Source: Enterococcus gilvus ATCC BAA-350 (GTDB lineage Bacteria > Bacillota > Bacilli > Lactobacillales > Enterococcaceae). From it: a stretch of DNA of 64,000 nucleotides. Shown here in pieces: positions 26,552 through 36,064 of this stretch. Every line of letters begins with the position of its first letter. The stretch's first letter is position 1. The notes below the pieces were generated by a model. The model saw only the letters and a list, made by a program, of their open reading frames with translations. It had not been told where the DNA came from and did no database searches. The stretch is taken from positions 558,001 through 622,000 of the forward strand of contig NZ_ASWH01000001.1 of NCBI RefSeq assembly GCF_000407545.1. The letters run 5' to 3'. A program made the position numbers and the translations under genes.

Positions 26552-27828
26552 CGGATCGATACGGTTGGGCTAGAGGAAGAGTCTGTAGGTTAATAATAAA
26601 AGCAGGTATCCTGTAGTCATTTAAAAAGCGTTCTTGTCTTCAGATCATGAAGCAGGAACGCTTTTTTTGTTGTGATTTGTCGAGAATAGCTCCAAACCAA
26701 GCTTTGAATCAAAATCTCATATTAATCCATCTGAAAACGTAAAAATACATAAAAACATTTAGTGAGGGGAAAGCAAAAGCCTTTTTCAAAGAGAATAAAT
26801 CAAAGGTATGGGAAACGAAAAGGGGTGTAAATAATAATAAAAGAATGATTATCATAAAGGAACGTTGGAAAGGTATAGTTGATAAAGGCTGTGAAATAGC
26901 TCTTTTTGCTTTTAAAAAGAGCAATCATACATTTATTATATTAGAATGCATTTTCCAGATTAGAATTAGTTTAAAAAGCTTCAAAAGGCCCAATGAATGA
27001 AAAATAACTGAGGAGAAGCCTGTCAATCTGAAAAAGAGCAATCATAAAAATCCATCCAGTATGAATAAAAATTCGTTTATATTATATTTATGTATTTCAA
27101 TACCTATTATTTTTCCTGAATAAATATATTAAATTTTGAGGCGGGGGTTTTAGAATCAAAGGGAGTAAGACGTTTATTTGAGATGGCAAGTGGGCATAAA
27201 ATGAATGATCACCAATAGAGAAAGAGTCGTGATTGTTTTAAGAGAATGTTTCTCATGTAGCTATTCCTATTGGATTCTTGATAGATTTTTTAGAAACAAT
27301 CAAAATCTTTTTGTAATAAATGGGCATTTGATTAAAAATTTCGATGAGCAAAAATCATTTTAAAAAAAAGGTTTGATTGAAAGTTAATATACTGTTGATT
27401 TATTATAAAAAATATTTTATAATTTTTTAAAAATAGATGCATAATAAAACATAAAAATTATTTATTTGAAATAAAAATAATTTTTATTCTTTTTGAATTA
27501 GAATGTGTCCTCTTGATTACGCGAGTTATATAACTAAGGTTATTGGATCGGGCTTTTTCTAGCAGATCAGATATTCTCAGGTAATTCCAAATTCAAATCG
27601 TGAATAAATAATTCTCTATTTGCAGATACAGCGTGTTTGAGAGGGAGGGCGTCTATTTTTTCAACAGCTAAATTTTTTCACTATATAAGAGAGAGGAACA
27701 GTAAAATAGCACGAAAATCAATGCATAGTAAATAGAAGATAAGCTTCTGTCACAACGTATACCCGTGAGTAGTTGGTTGGAAATCGAAAAAAGTTATACA
27801 TAATAAGTCGAAATTCATACATATAGAA
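26552..27828. other. Long AT-rich non-coding stretch
   Basis: About 1.3 kb without a supportable gene. After a terminator at its left end it is very AT-rich. It contains a terminator-like hairpin at 26899-26922 (GCTCTTTTT, AAAAAGAGC). A 16-base direct repeat AAAAAGAGCAATCATA occurs at 26914-26929 and 27031-27046. A 71-codon minus-strand frame (26709-26924) has no ribosome binding site and overlaps the hairpin, so I do not call it. The stretch may be decayed coding sequence or a long regulatory region. Confidence 0.6.
26623..26668 (+). terminator. Terminator after the first orphan regulator
   Basis: An 11-bp stem, AAAAAGCGTTC with GAACGCTTTTT, is followed by Ts. Confidence 0.85.
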
Positions 27829-28422
27829 ATGAAAAATCATTTGATCTTAATCACAACGAAAAAGGATGAGACAATTTTGAGAAATTTTTATAGTTCTAAT
27901 TCAAGGATGGCGACGAAAAGCCAATTAGTCGAGACGGTTGAATTTTTAGAAAATCAGAACGAGCAGCTCTTAGATCAGGTGGAGAGATTGGAAGGGATTC
28001 GCGGCGCGTTAGAGGAAAAGGTTTCGGCCTACCGCGATCGTTTGAAGGAATTAACGGTGCGATTGGAAGAATTCCACGTATCTTCAACGGAGAAGGAAGT
28101 TGTTTATTACAATAAGGATAATTTAGAGAGGCGCCGCTTCGTCCTTCAACGAAGGCCTTCGACCGAATGTCTTGCTTCTGAGGAGCAGGCGGCGATCGAT
28201 TATCTGGAAGAAAAATATGCGCGTCTGTTAGAACACTATATGTATGAACGTGAGAAAAATGAACGGTTAACCAAAGGAGTTTCAAAAAATAATGAAAGCA
28301 CTGTTCTTGAACTTTTTACAAAGGCGGAGGCGGCAGACACCTTACTGAAGGCTGCCACGGTCAGTCGTAAGATGATTCAAAGAGCAGAAGAGCACGCAAG
28401 GCAGATTGAATCGAATGTGTAG
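27829..28422 (+). CDS. Coiled-coil hypothetical protein
   Basis: A 197-residue, highly charged protein that I do not recognise. Residues about 27-85 form a strong coiled coil (SQLVETVEFLENQNEQLLDQ and onward). A second helical segment at the C terminus (KAEAADTLLKAATVSRKMIQRAEEHARQIES) recalls the tails of DivIVA-like proteins, but no DivIVA N-terminal domain is present. The first 20 residues resemble the first strand of the flanking regulators. No good ribosome binding site precedes 27829; ATG 27907 is an alternative start. It lies between the two orphan regulators. Confidence 0.55.
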   Translation: MKNHLILITTKKDETILRNFYSSNSRMATKSQLVETVEFLENQNEQLLDQVERLEGIRGALEEKVSAYRDRLKELTVRLEEFHVSSTEKEVVYYNKDNLERRRFVLQRRPSTECLASEEQAAIDYLEEKYARLLEHYMYEREKNERLTKGVSKNNESTVLELFTKAEAADTLLKAATVSRKMIQRAEEHARQIESNV

Positions 28423-28583
28423 AAATCTTTGGCTGGGGAGCCGGAGTGCACAAGAAACCTGCCATAAGAGATCATCCAGGCGTTACTACGCAGAGATTCT
28501 GCTGTAAGGGATGATCAGGAGATAAGTAAACGGAGTTAAAGGGTGTAAAAAATGGAATCGAGTAAAGACGGGAGTGAAGCAAC

Positions 28584-29282
28584 ATGAAAAAAGTGATCAT
28601 TTTGACGAGAAACATTATTATCGAACAGGACTTTCAAAACGAATTGCAGCGATTGGATTACGAGGTATTTGTTTTAAAAGAATTCTTCGATGTGAACAAA
28701 CCGAATTATTTTGAAGAGATTCTCTCTCTTTTTGATATCGTCATCTTTAGTGAAACATTGACGAACCAAGAATTTAATGAGATTTTACCTATTATCTTAG
28801 AAAAGGATCTTCATTATCTGCGAAGAACGGACGAGCCGGTGCCGAATATCGATGAGAATCATTGCCTGTCGATTGATTGTACGATGACCGAATTGAGAGA
28901 GTTCTTGCTGCTAAGCGATACCCGCGAAGGACACAAGGAGTCGATCTCAAAAGGCTTGGTCAGACAATCTGAAATGAAAAAGCAAGACCTGGTTCTATTC
29001 TACAGCTCCCTCAACAACATTGAGAAGAAGATCATCTGCGCTTTAGCCGAGGGCAGCGGGAAGATCATCTCCAGAGATGAGCTGTGCAACAAAGTATGGA
29101 ACAATGAAGTCAGCAAATCACGCTTAGTGCAAATGTCTACGGCTGTAGGGAATATCCGTAAGAAGATCGCCCATGCCCACATCGAAAATGTGCGGATCAT
29201 TACGTACTGGGGGAATGGCTACCGTCTTCATGATGTCCCCAACGGATTGATGAGTGAGCACATCAAAGAATACAGCATGTAA
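28584..29282 (+). CDS. OmpR-like winged-helix regulator with degenerate receiver domain (paralogue 2)
   Basis: A 232-residue paralogue of the gene at 25847. The receiver-like half again reads DIVIFSETL where a phosphorylatable aspartate is expected. LRR and ELREFLLLSDTRE match FRR and QLREILLIAEISR in the first copy. The winged helix (about 145-220) has RDELCNKVW and ends TYWGNGYRLH. The two proteins are divergent in sequence, so the duplication is not recent. No kinase gene is nearby. Control of pflB, the next gene downstream, is possible but unsupported. A terminator follows. Confidence 0.82.
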   Translation: MKKVIILTRNIIIEQDFQNELQRLDYEVFVLKEFFDVNKPNYFEEILSLFDIVIFSETLTNQEFNEILPIILEKDLHYLRRTDEPVPNIDENHCLSIDCTMTELREFLLLSDTREGHKESISKGLVRQSEMKKQDLVLFYSSLNNIEKKIICALAEGSGKIISRDELCNKVWNNEVSKSRLVQMSTAVGNIRKKIAHAHIENVRIITYWGNGYRLHDVPNGLMSEHIKEYSM

Positions 29283-29324
29283 GTGGAATCACATATAAAA
29301 AAACACAGTTAAATTAGAAAAAAG

Positions 29325-29369
29325 TCAGGAATAGTGTCTCGAAAGCGAGAGAAATTCCTGATTTTTTTT
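29325..29369 (+). terminator. Terminator after the second orphan regulator
   Basis: TCAGGAAT and ATTCCTGA form the outer stem and TCTCG/CGAGA an inner stem, followed by eight Ts. Confidence 0.85.
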
Positions 29370-29714
29370 CTTTATAAAAAAAGTTTTTTAAGATTTTTTT
29401 ACCGATTATGAGAAAATGAAGGGAAAAAAGATTCACAAGCACTTCTGTATCAGTCGTCTGTTTTTCAATTGCAATCCTTCGGTTAAAGCTTCAAATGAAT
29501 AGTGTTTCGGACTTTCAATAAGTATCTGTCATTATCAATTACATGATCTGTTATAGTGAAAACTGTTACAGGAATTGGTCGATCATAAAATAATTATCAT
29601 TATTTTAAAAGGATTTGCATCGATAAGGAGTAAAAAAAGCCCTTTCTTAAAACAGATTCCTTTGTTATAATCATTTTAAATTAAATTGAAACTAATGAAC
29701 AAAGGAGTGCGGAT
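29370..29714 (+). promoter_or_regulatory. pflB upstream region: palindrome and promoter
   Basis: This 345-base region holds no gene. A perfect TATAAT (29667-29672) preceded by TTG lies 43 bases before the pflB start; the -35 is weak. Upstream is the perfect inverted repeat AAAATAATTATCATTATTTT (29587-29606). Its TATC centre and ATAAT/ATTAT arms resemble Fur-type boxes or an AT-rich operator. No clear Rex or cre site is seen. Confidence 0.5.
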
Positions 29715-32012
29715 ATGGAAACTACTACAATCAAAAAAACTGTTAAACAAACAACGAGTCCTTGGGAAGGTTTTAACGAAGGTCGGTGGCAGCATGAGGT
29801 CAACACGTTGGACTTCATCAAACGCAACTACACAGAATATAAAGGTGACGACAGCTTTTTAGAAGGCGCAGCGCCAAGTACAGACAAACTTTGGGATAAA
29901 TTACAAGAACTATTCGAAGTACAACACCAAAAAAATGGTGTTTACGACATGGATACAGATGTTCCTGCGACGATCACTTCTCATGAACCAGGATATTTGA
30001 TCAAAGACGAAGAAAAAATCGTTGGTTTGCAAACGGATGTTCCATTGAAGCAAGCATTCATGCCTTTCGGCGGGATCAACATGGCCAACAAAGCATTGGA
30101 ATCAAATGGCTATGAAGTAGACGACGAAATGTCATTCATCTTCAACAAATGGCGCAAAACCCACAACCAAGGGGTCTTCGATGCTTATACAGACGAAATG
30201 CGTTTAGCACGTAAAAACAAGATCATCACAGGTCTTCCAGATGCTTACGGACGCGGACGAATCATCGGCGATTACCGTCGTGTAGCATTGTATGGTATTG
30301 ACTACTTGATGAAAGAAAAGAAAAAAGATTGGAAAAATGTCGGCAGCAAAGTCATGACGAATGACGTGATCCAATTGCGTGAAGAAGTTTCTGAACAATT
30401 CCGTGCGTTGGCAGATATGAAAGAAATGGCTGCAAGCTATGGCTATGACATCTCAAAACCAGCAAGCAATGCACAAGAAGCGATCCAATGGTTATACTTT
30501 GGTTACCTTGCGGCTATCAAATCTCAAAATGGGGCAGCGATGTCGATCGGACGTATCTCTGCATTCTTAGATATTTATATCCAACGTGATTTAGACCGCG
30601 GTGTGATCACTGAGTTTGAAGCACAAGAAATGATCGACCACTTGATCATGAAACTACGTATGGTGAAATTCGCTCGTACACCGGAATACAACCAATTGTT
30701 CTCAGGTTACCCAATTTGGGCGACGCTGTCATTAGCTGGGATGAACATGGATGGTTCGTCATTAGTAACGAAGAATGACTTCCGTATTCTGCACACATTG
30801 ACAAACATGGGTCCTTCACCAGAGCCAAACTTGACGGTCTTGTATTCGTCTCATTTACCAGAAGGCTTCCGTACGTATGCAGCAAAAGTAGCGAAACAAA
30901 GCTCGTCGATCCAATTGGAAAATGACGATCTATTGCGTCAATACTGGGGCTCAGACGATGCAGCGATCGCTTGCTGTGTGTCTGCAACGGTGATCGGTAA
31001 AGACATGCAATTCTTCGGCGCTCGTGCCAACTTAGCGAAAGCGGTACTTTACGCGATCAATGGTGGGGTCGATGAAATGACGAAGATGCAAGTTGGGCCG
31101 CGCTTCCGTCCGTTGGAAGGCGACAGCATTGATTTTGATCAATTCATGGACAGCTACAAAGATGTCTTAGACTGGTTAGCTGAATTGTATGTCAATACGT
31201 TGAATGTGATTCATTACATGCATGATAAATATGCCTATGAAGCACCACAATTGGCATTGATGGATACAGACTTGAAACGCACATTTGCGACGGGGATCGC
31301 GGGGATCTCGCATGCGGCAGATTCATTAATGGCGATCAAACACGGAAACGTGAAAGTCGTTCGTGATGAAGACGGCCTAGCAATCGACTATATTCCGCAA
31401 AACGAATTCCCAACTTACGGAAATGACAACGATGAAGCGGATGAAATGGCAAACTGGATTCTTGAATACTTCATGACACAAATCAAACGTCAGCATACCT
31501 ACCGTGAATCAACACCGACCTTGTCCTTGTTGACGATCACATCAAACGTGGTTTACGGAAAAAATACTGGGAATACACCAGATGGCCGTCGTGCTGGGAA
31601 ACCATTGGCACCAGGTGCGAACCCAAGCTATCAAGATGGAAAATTCTTAGGTGAGAAAAATGGCTTGTTGGCTTCATTGAACTCAACAGCGAAATTAAAC
31701 TACTCTTGCGCGCAAGATGGTATTTCAGATACGCAAACGATCAATCCAGGCGCATTAGGTCGTACAGACGACGAAAACATGCAAGTGGACAATCTGCGTC
31801 AAGTATTAGACGGCTACTTCGATAGAGGCGGCTACCACTTGAACGTCAATGTCTTTGGTCGTGAGCTGCTTGAAGAAATGGACAAAGATATCGACAATCC
31901 AAAATATGCGAACTTTACGATTCGTGTATCTGGCTACGCAGTGAAATTCCGCGACTTAACGCCAGAACAACGTCGAGACGTGATCTCACGTACAGACCAT
32001 ACAAAAATGTAA
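29715..32012 (+). CDS. pflB: Formate acetyltransferase (pyruvate formate-lyase)
   Basis: A 765-residue glycyl-radical enzyme that converts pyruvate and CoA to acetyl-CoA and formate in anaerobic mixed-acid fermentation. The catalytic cysteine pair is C420-C421 (AIACCVSAT). The radical glycine is G740 in RVSGYAV, 25 residues from the C terminus as expected. Length and ends match the family. AAAGGAG precedes the ATG. In many Firmicutes pflA, the activating radical-SAM enzyme, follows directly; here an L,D-transpeptidase gene follows after a terminator, so pflA must be elsewhere. Its codon usage is strongly biased, as in highly expressed genes. Confidence 0.97.
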   Translation: METTTIKKTVKQTTSPWEGFNEGRWQHEVNTLDFIKRNYTEYKGDDSFLEGAAPSTDKLWDKLQELFEVQHQKNGVYDMDTDVPATITSHEPGYLIKDEEKIVGLQTDVPLKQAFMPFGGINMANKALESNGYEVDDEMSFIFNKWRKTHNQGVFDAYTDEMRLARKNKIITGLPDAYGRGRIIGDYRRVALYGIDYLMKEKKKDWKNVGSKVMTNDVIQLREEVSEQFRALADMKEMAASYGYDISKPASNAQEAIQWLYFGYLAAIKSQNGAAMSIGRISAFLDIYIQRDLDRGVITEFEAQEMIDHLIMKLRMVKFARTPEYNQLFSGYPIWATLSLAGMNMDGSSLVTKNDFRILHTLTNMGPSPEPNLTVLYSSHLPEGFRTYAAKVAKQSSSIQLENDDLLRQYWGSDDAAIACCVSATVIGKDMQFFGARANLAKAVLYAINGGVDEMTKMQVGPRFRPLEGDSIDFDQFMDSYKDVLDWLAELYVNTLNVIHYMHDKYAYEAPQLALMDTDLKRTFATGIAGISHAADSLMAIKHGNVKVVRDEDGLAIDYIPQNEFPTYGNDNDEADEMANWILEYFMTQIKRQHTYRESTPTLSLLTITSNVVYGKNTGNTPDGRRAGKPLAPGANPSYQDGKFLGEKNGLLASLNSTAKLNYSCAQDGISDTQTINPGALGRTDDENMQVDNLRQVLDGYFDRGGYHLNVNVFGRELLEEMDKDIDNPKYANFTIRVSGYAVKFRDLTPEQRRDVISRTDHTKM

Positions 32013-32047
32013 AAATAATTTTATTTTTAACAAAATAGAAGTTGATG

Positions 32048-32089
32048 AAAGATTCTGTCGCTCGATTCTGAGCTTCAGGGTCTTTTTTT
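32048..32089 (+). terminator. Terminator after pflB
   Basis: AAAGATTCTG pairs with CAGGGTCTTT using two G-T pairs, with an inner GCTC/GAGC stem and a T run. Confidence 0.75.
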
Positions 32090-32189
32090 ACCAAAAATGT
32101 TAAAAAATATTAATAATTATGATTTTTGACTAAAAATGACGGTTGTAATTTATAATGAAGGGAATGATAAAGCAGGTTGGTGATAGGGT

Positions 32190-33602
32190 TTGAAGGAGTA
32201 TGAGGACCAGTGGGTGGTACGTATTGTTGGTGTCGTTGCGGGGGCGATGGCTTTTTTTATAATGATCTATCTGTATTTTGGCTCACATTTCTATTTCGGG
32301 TCGAAGGTTGCGAATGTAGAAGTCGGGGGACTTTCCATTCCAGCAGCAGCAGAAAAAATTCGCAAAGAAACGGAAGTTGTGGAAATCAAGCTGAAGGGGG
32401 ATCATCAAACGGTTCAATTGCAGCTAGAGGCACCCTACGACATTCAAAAAGACTACTTGAAGAAAAATGTGCGCCGAGGGGACGTTCGTTTGCCCTTTAA
32501 AAAAGGGGCAAGGAAAAATTTAGTCATGGCTCTGAATAGCGCGTCGTTTCTTGGCGGAAAAGAGGCGAAAGATGCGACAGTCATCTATACAAATAAACAA
32601 TTTAAGATCCAACCGGAAAAAGTCGGGACAGCTGTTGACTCGCCGCGCCTTATAAAGGAATTGTGTGCTTCTTTTGACAAAGGAGAATTGCAGACGTCCT
32701 ATGATCTGACGGATTTTTATAAGCAACCGGCTATCACGAAAGGGGATTTGGAGAAGCAGAAGGTAACGCAGCGTTTGGAAGGGATCAGAAAACGCGGGAT
32801 CAAGCTAAAGCTGAACAAACAGACGATTCCGCTGACAGAGGAAATGCTCTCAGCCTCTGTAGATGAACAGGGGGCGATTGATCTGGGCGCCGTCACGGAG
32901 TGGGTGGCAGAATTGGAACGGAAGTATTCAACCATTTATAAACCCGTAGAATTCACCAATGTCCACGGGCAGCGTCTGCGCTATAAAAATGTGGGCAACT
33001 ATGGCTGGTTCATCGACATCAAACAATCTGCAAAAAAAATCGTCCATGAATTGAAGGACCCAGAAGCGCAAACGATCGCATTGGTGCTGCGGGGAAACAC
33101 GAAGACACAGCCGCTGCGGGTCACGAAAAACTACGTTGAGGTGGACCTCGATAATCAAAAGATGTACTGCTTTGACAAAGGCAAGTTAGTCGTTGAGACG
33201 GATGTGATCACTGGCCGATACGACAAGGGAACAGCGACGGTTCCCGGGTTCCATACGATCATGGACAAGCGGCGAAATGTCGACTTGAGCGGTGTGCTGA
33301 CGACAGGAGACGGAACGTACAATGTTCCAGTCGATTATTGGCTGCCGTTATTGAGCTACGGGCAGACGATCACTGAGATCGGACTTCACGATACGGATCA
33401 TAAGCTGCAATACTTTGGTCAGCCGGGCGCCTTTATGACGGATCTTGGAAGCTATGGCTGTGTGAATACGCCCAAAGCAAATGTTGCTCAAATCTACGAC
33501 TACAGTTTTATAGGGATGCCCGTCTTCATTTATGGGCATATCTATGATGAGGCTCCGGGAGAATGGGACAAGCCAGTAGAATATGGCACTGCTGTTGGCT
33601 AA
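32190..33602 (+). CDS. L,D-transpeptidase with peptidoglycan-binding domains (YkuD family)
   Basis: A 470-residue membrane-anchored enzyme that can form 3-3 cross-links in peptidoglycan independently of D,D-transpeptidases. An N-terminal transmembrane anchor (about residues 10-30) is followed by two PG-binding_4-like regions, then the YkuD catalytic domain (about 315-450). The catalytic motif is IGLHDT followed by SYGCVNTP with the nucleophilic cysteine. The architecture is that of enterococcal Ldt(fm), linked to beta-lactam bypass. The start is uncertain: TTG at 32190 has a weak GATAGGG, and GTG 32214 lies 15 bases after AAGGAG. Confidence 0.92.
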   Translation: MKEYEDQWVVRIVGVVAGAMAFFIMIYLYFGSHFYFGSKVANVEVGGLSIPAAAEKIRKETEVVEIKLKGDHQTVQLQLEAPYDIQKDYLKKNVRRGDVRLPFKKGARKNLVMALNSASFLGGKEAKDATVIYTNKQFKIQPEKVGTAVDSPRLIKELCASFDKGELQTSYDLTDFYKQPAITKGDLEKQKVTQRLEGIRKRGIKLKLNKQTIPLTEEMLSASVDEQGAIDLGAVTEWVAELERKYSTIYKPVEFTNVHGQRLRYKNVGNYGWFIDIKQSAKKIVHELKDPEAQTIALVLRGNTKTQPLRVTKNYVEVDLDNQKMYCFDKGKLVVETDVITGRYDKGTATVPGFHTIMDKRRNVDLSGVLTTGDGTYNVPVDYWLPLLSYGQTITEIGLHDTDHKLQYFGQPGAFMTDLGSYGCVNTPKANVAQIYDYSFIGMPVFIYGHIYDEAPGEWDKPVEYGTAVG

Positions 33603-33656
33603 GCCAGCAAATGGGCATCTATTCTTTTTCGGACGCCTGACTCATTGATAAAAAAG

Positions 33657-33707
33657 AAACGCCCCTTCGGAAGCAGAGACGATGTGCTGTTTCCGAAGGG
33701 GTGTTTT
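33657..33707. terminator. Bidirectional terminator between ldt and the TPR gene
   Basis: A 16-bp stem AAACGCCCCTTCGGAA with TTCCGAAGGGGTGTTT (one G-T pair) is flanked by A and T runs. The right arm ends at the stop codon of the minus-strand gene. Confidence 0.9.
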
Positions 33708-34524
33708 AGATGTGGGTTAATTTTTCTTGGATCATTTCTTTTAGATTGAGGTTTTCATTCAGTTTGGCGTAATAGTCTGCCTGTTTTAAGCATTCCACTT
33801 TGTCTTTAGGATTTTCTTGAATAACCGCTTTTTCAAAAAACAACTCTTCTAATCCCTCGGTCACATTCACTTCTATTAATGTTTGGATGCCTTCATCGCA
33901 AAGGGCATTGGCCTTTGCTTGGTTTCCTCGATCCGCGTAAAAGCAAGCGGCTTGATAATAAGATGGCCCTAGTTCTAATTGAGTATTCATTTTTTCCTCC
34001 AATTGTTCCGCGCGTTCAAAAAAAATGCGTGCGCGCTTTTTTTCTTCGTTTGCTTGATAACAAGTAGCTAGTCCTTTTAGTACCAGCAGTTCATAACGTC
34101 TTTCATCGTGTAAAAAGGTATGGGCTCGTTGAAAATAGTGTACGGCGCTTCGTGTGTCTTGTTCGCCGAACAGCGTGGCATAGGCGCGAAAATACAGTAA
34201 ATGGCCGACGATTCGTGCGTTGTTATAAGAAATCTTTTTTCCATAATGGTCTAACAAATACAAGACGGTCGAGAACTCTTGACGCAAATGCAGGCAACGT
34301 ACAATGTTCAATAAAGAGAATTCTGTGCAAAGAATCGTGTCAGGAAAAACATGATGGTACGGAATTTCCAATGTTCTACAAAGATCTAAAACCACTTCCA
34401 GAATGCCTTCGTTCTTCATTTCAATCCATTCTAAGTCAGCCGGTGCGCAAATGGCCCCTAAGGCTTCACGTGGTATGCCCGCGCTTTTGCGCGATTGCTC
34501 AATGATATACCCGTTAACTTCCAT
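33706..34524 (-). CDS. TPR-repeat regulator-like protein with degenerate N-terminal HTH
   Basis: A 272-residue protein with the plan of RRNPP/Rgg-type regulators: a short N-terminal segment in the place of an XRE helix-turn-helix (IIEQSRKSAGIPREALGAICAPADLEWIE) and then about five to six TPR-like helical repeats from residue 75 on. The HTH is poor, so DNA binding is uncertain. Such proteins often bind short peptides, but no pheromone gene is seen nearby. It is monocistronic and convergent with the L,D-transpeptidase gene. Confidence 0.7.
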   Translation of the reverse strand: MEVNGYIIEQSRKSAGIPREALGAICAPADLEWIEMKNEGILEVVLDLCRTLEIPYHHVFPDTILCTEFSLLNIVRCLHLRQEFSTVLYLLDHYGKKISYNNARIVGHLLYFRAYATLFGEQDTRSAVHYFQRAHTFLHDERRYELLVLKGLATCYQANEEKKRARIFFERAEQLEEKMNTQLELGPSYYQAACFYADRGNQAKANALCDEGIQTLIEVNVTEGLEELFFEKAVIQENPKDKVECLKQADYYAKLNENLNLKEMIQEKLTHI

Positions 34525-34817
34525 GATTGACCCCCTACGAATAACGCTTACACATTAATTCTAAAGTTTTTATTAGAAAATCACAATAAAATTATTCAAA
34601 AATCTTTGTTTTTTTAATTTATTTTACAACATATTGATGATAAAGTTTATTTTATCCTTGTTATAACAGTTAATTGAAAAGACGAGAGACCGATAATTTG
34701 TCGGATTAGAGGGACTATTGTCTCAATCATTCGATCGATTCGAATAATAGAAAGAGCGCTTGCGTTTCAAAACAGATGTGATAAACTGTTAAAATACTAT
34801 GAAATGAAAGAGTGATT

Positions 34818-35867
34818 ATGATGAGAAAAGTGAATGTTGCAATCGTCGGCGCTACTGGCGCTGTAGGAACACAAATGATCAAACTATTAGAAAATAGTTC
34901 GTTGCCGCTGGGTACGGTAAAATTTTTGGCTTCTAAGCGTTCTGCTGGAAAGCAACTTTCATTTAAGGGCGACACTCAAACCATTGAAGAATTGGTTCCT
35001 GATTCATTCGAAGGGATCGATCTGGCCTTATTCTCAGCGGGTGGGGGCATCTCTGCGACCTTTGCGCCTGAAGCGGTGAAACGCGGAGCGATCGTCGTGG
35101 ACAATACCAGTCATTTTCGGATGGACCCAGAAGTACCGTTAGTGGTTCCTGAGGTAAATCCTGAAGCATTGCGTGAACATAAGGGGATCATCGCGAATCC
35201 GAACTGTTCCACGATCCAGATGATGGTGGCGTTAGAGCCGATCCGTCAAGCCTTTGGACTGAATCGTGTCCTTGTGTCGACCTACCAAGCGGTGTCTGGC
35301 GCGGGAAACCAAGCGATGGAAGAGTTGAAGCAGCAGACGCGGGACTATTTGGATGAAAAGCCGGTCGCTGAATGGCAGGCAGATATTTTGCCCTGCGGAG
35401 GCGATAAAAAGCATTATCCGCTGGCCTTCAATGCCTTGCCGCAGATCGATGTATTCGCAGATGGCGGGTATACCTATGAAGAGTGGAAAATGATCAATGA
35501 AACGAAAAAGATCATGGAAGACGACACCATCAAAGTTTCCGCGACGTGTGTGCGTATTCCGGTCATGAGCGGGCATTCTGAATCTGTCTATATCGAGACG
35601 GAACGAGCAGCAACTGTTGCCGAGATCCAAGCACTGATGGAAAAGGCAGCCGGAGTGGTCTTGGAGGATGATCCAAGCCAGCAAATCTATCCCCAGGCAT
35701 TGAACAGTGTTGGCAAGAATGAGACGTTTGTCGGGCGTATCCGTAAGGACCCTGATGAAGAGAAGGGCGTTCATATGTGGGTCGTTTCGGACAATCTATT
35801 GAAGGGCGCAGCCTGGAATTCCTTGCAGATCGCTGAGACGATGTACGAGATGGACTTATTAAACTAA
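34818..35867 (+). CDS. asd: Aspartate-semialdehyde dehydrogenase
   Basis: A 349-residue enzyme that reduces aspartyl phosphate to aspartate semialdehyde, leading to lysine/diaminopimelate, threonine and methionine. The NADP-binding motif is [12 protein letters not shown], the catalytic cysteine is in NPNCSTIQ, and the second catalytic region is [11 protein letters not shown]. Two adjacent ATG codons (34818 and 34821) follow GAAAGAG; the exact one is uncertain. In related genomes dapA lies between asd and the RNase J gene; here it is absent. A terminator follows. Confidence 0.95.
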   Translation: MMRKVNVAIVGATGAVGTQMIKLLENSSLPLGTVKFLASKRSAGKQLSFKGDTQTIEELVPDSFEGIDLALFSAGGGISATFAPEAVKRGAIVVDNTSHFRMDPEVPLVVPEVNPEALREHKGIIANPNCSTIQMMVALEPIRQAFGLNRVLVSTYQAVSGAGNQAMEELKQQTRDYLDEKPVAEWQADILPCGGDKKHYPLAFNALPQIDVFADGGYTYEEWKMINETKKIMEDDTIKVSATCVRIPVMSGHSESVYIETERAATVAEIQALMEKAAGVVLEDDPSQQIYPQALNSVGKNETFVGRIRKDPDEEKGVHMWVVSDNLLKGAAWNSLQIAETMYEMDLLN

Positions 35868-35885
35868 CGAAGGATCAACGAAAGA

Positions 35886-35919
35886 GGGCTTGTGACGTGC
35901 TGCGTCTCAAGCCTTTTTC
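35886..35919 (+). terminator. Terminator after asd
   Basis: GGCTTG/CAAGCC and GACG/CGTC form the stem around TGCTG, with one internal mismatch, then five Ts. Confidence 0.8.
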
Positions 35920-35961
35920 TTAAGCTCATTTTCAATCGATGGTTTTTCAGAAAAAATCATG

Positions 35962-36056
35962 TATAATAGCTAATGAGTATAGGCACAGACCGAACTGATT
36001 ACGGGGTCTGAGGAAGCTGAAACGATAAATAAATTTATTATAAAAATTTGGAGAGG
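35962..36056 (+). promoter_or_regulatory. rnjB promoter and hairpin leader
   Basis: A perfect TATAAT (35962-35967) starts a leader of about 90 bases. It contains a hairpin (CAGACC with GGTCTG, about 35987-36010), then an AU-rich segment and the ribosome binding site GGAGAGG (36050-36056). There is no T run, so it is not a plain terminator. Confidence 0.5.
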
Positions 36057-36064
36057 TGGATTTT

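Noticed and set aside
26709..26924. Minus-strand frame of 71 codons in the AT-rich gap
   Set aside because: No ribosome binding site, composition follows AT-rich background, and it overlaps a hairpin.
34525..34817. Lysine riboswitch or T-box before asd
   Set aside because: There are short inverted repeats (CCGA/TCGG, GAGAC/GTCTC) but no conserved aptamer core and no terminator.
35232..35774. 180-codon minus-strand frame inside asd
   Set aside because: Antisense shadow of a conserved enzyme; the sequence is rich in H, R and L as expected for such shadows.
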